From Phormidium tenue FACHB-886 (GTDB lineage Bacteria; Cyanobacteriota; Cyanobacteriia; Elainellales; Elainellaceae), in assembly GCF_014764505.1 (NCBI RefSeq), contig NZ_JACXWX010000007.1, forward strand, positions 1 through 64,000: a stretch of DNA of 64,000 nucleotides, read 5' to 3'. Positions 63,077 to 64,000 of the stretch are shown piece by piece. Both the position numbers and the translations under genes were made by a program. Each line of letters opens with the position of its first letter. Position 1 is the stretch's first letter. The notes below the pieces were generated by a model. It was given only the letters and a program-made list of their open reading frames with translations, had not been told where the DNA came from and did not search any database.

Positions 63077-63462
63077 CTCAATTTCTCTGATTGTGGATAA
63101 GTTAACCCGAAGATTCTTCTACAAAGATCTTTGGTTTTCAGCCTGCGATCCTTAGCAGAATCTAAAGCTCTCGAGGAGTTAGAACTGCTTACCTATAAAA
63201 AGGAAGCGATCGAGTTTACGATCTTAAACTATCAGGACTAACGTAAGTCCTCTTCTACAAAACATTCTCTGCAGTACATTCTGTTGAAGAAGCTAAGATC
63301 GCTATCCACAAACTGCCCCTGTCCTGCCCCTGTCTAGCACCAGAGCGATTGCGGCTTTACCCTATTTTCGTTCTATGGAGGAAAAAGCCAAACGACGCCA
63401 GCAGCCCTTCGTCCCTCCCTCTACAATAGAGATAGGACTGTTAAGAACTGTGTAGGATTTTC
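63077..63462. other. Intergenic region upstream of hslO
   Basis: About 385 bp between divergent genes, with the promoters of the CMD-like gene and of hslO. I recognise no hairpin or RNA motif; AGGA lies eight bases before the hslO ATG. Confidence 0.5.
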
Positions 63463-64000
63463 ATGGCAGATCAACTGGTTCGGGCAACCGCCGCTGATGG
63501 GGGCATTCGCATTGTGGGTGTAATCACCACCCGCCTCACCGAAGAAGCCAAACAGCGTCACCAGCTCTCGTACGTTGCGACGGCTGCCCTTGGTCGGACA
63601 ATGGCTGCAGGACTGCTGCTGGCATCCAGCATGAAGCGAGCAGAGTCCAGAGTAAATATTCGCGTTAAAGGAAATGGACCGCTGCAAGGCATCCTGGCCG
63701 ACGCAGGTTTGGATGGAACAGTGCGGGGGTACGTTGGCGATCCTGGTGTTGAGCTACCGCTAAAGCCCAACGGCAAGCTGGATGTGGGGGGTGTAGTCGG
63801 CAGCGAGGGATATTTGTATGTGGTGCGGGATGTGGGCTATGGCTATCCTTACTCCAGCACAGTCGAGCTAATTTCTGGTGAGATTGGGGATGATATTACG
63901 CACTACTTGGCGACCTCCGAGCAAACGCCTTCGGCGCTGATCGTAGGGGTGTTTGTAAGCGGGGAAGGCGTGACGGCAGCGGGAGGCTTGCTGGTGCAGG
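63463..64000 (+). CDS. hslO: Hsp33 redox-regulated chaperone (cut by window end)
   Basis: The first 179 residues of Hsp33: [31 protein letters not shown] and [12 protein letters not shown] match the N-terminal domain. Cytosolic holdase that is activated by oxidation. The C-terminal CxC...CxxC zinc centre lies beyond 64000 and cannot be checked. ATG 63463. Confidence 0.93.
   Translation, partial: MADQLVRATAADGGIRIVGVITTRLTEEAKQRHQLSYVATAALGRTMAAGLLLASSMKRAESRVNIRVKGNGPLQGILADAGLDGTVRGYVGDPGVELPLKPNGKLDVGGVVGSEGYLYVVRDVGYGYPYSSTVELISGEIGDDITHYLATSEQTPSALIVGVFVSGEGVTAAGGLLVQ

Overview
The window is chromosomal DNA of a cyanobacterium, probably a filamentous Leptolyngbya/Oscillatoriales-type organism. 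The evidence is the very dense HIP1 octamer GCGATCGC, a CYP120-type P450, a CuA-less alternative respiratory terminal oxidase (ARTO), an UPF0016 manganese exporter gene behind a yybP-ykoY riboswitch, an NtcA-type box, and a DnaK with a long acidic/basic tail next to a CbpA-like DnaJ. Gene content is mostly ordinary core genome. No CRISPR array, prophage, rRNA or intact transposase was seen.

Layout. 0-9 kb: hybrid histidine kinase; STAND (NB-ARC/TPR) ATPase; divergent two-gene unit of a di-iron ferritin-like protein and UppS; then a scarred region (7.8-9.1 kb) with a transposon end resembling Tn7/CAST ends abutting a broken GIY-YIG-like gene, a small unknown gene and tRNA-Thr(UGU). 9-17 kb: FAD monooxygenase, double UspA protein, CYP120 P450, a conserved cyanobacterial protein, the Mn riboswitch/exporter unit, a GT-B glycosyltransferase and a TetR regulator. 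16.7-21.2 kb (minus): a response regulator followed by DUF4129-DUF4350-MoxR, then glutathione peroxidase and a thioredoxin-like [2Fe-2S] ferredoxin. 21.6-30 kb: NirB-NirD nitrite reductase, OmpR-type regulator, HAD-like protein, lipoprotein and glycogen phosphorylase.

30-45 kb: a 1327-residue polytopic membrane protein with a small membrane partner, PlsY, a disulfide-less flavoprotein, Dcd, DnaK-DnaJ, an atypical SDR with a broken GNAT gene opposite a TetR repressor, and a GT39-like glycosyltransferase. 45-55.5 kb: a secreted beta-helix protein, then a six-gene plus-strand unit (DUF2231, DUF2231, CtaC, CtaD, CtaE, GMC oxidoreductase) that looks like one respiratory module, and a sensor kinase. 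55.6-64 kb: a CsbD-like stress protein, a long gene-poor stretch, a Wzx-like flippase, rpmG-rpsR-RNase II-GNAT, an arsenosugar pair (ArsS plus CMD-like protein) and the start of hslO (cut by the window end).

The points most worth a second look are the transposon-end scar, the ARTO/DUF2231/GMC module, NirBD where most cyanobacteria use NirA, and several family members that have lost canonical catalytic residues (SDR, flavoprotein disulfide reductase-like, HAD). I found no convincing wholly new multi-gene system. Start codons were re-chosen where an internal ATG fits the family or a ribosome binding site better.
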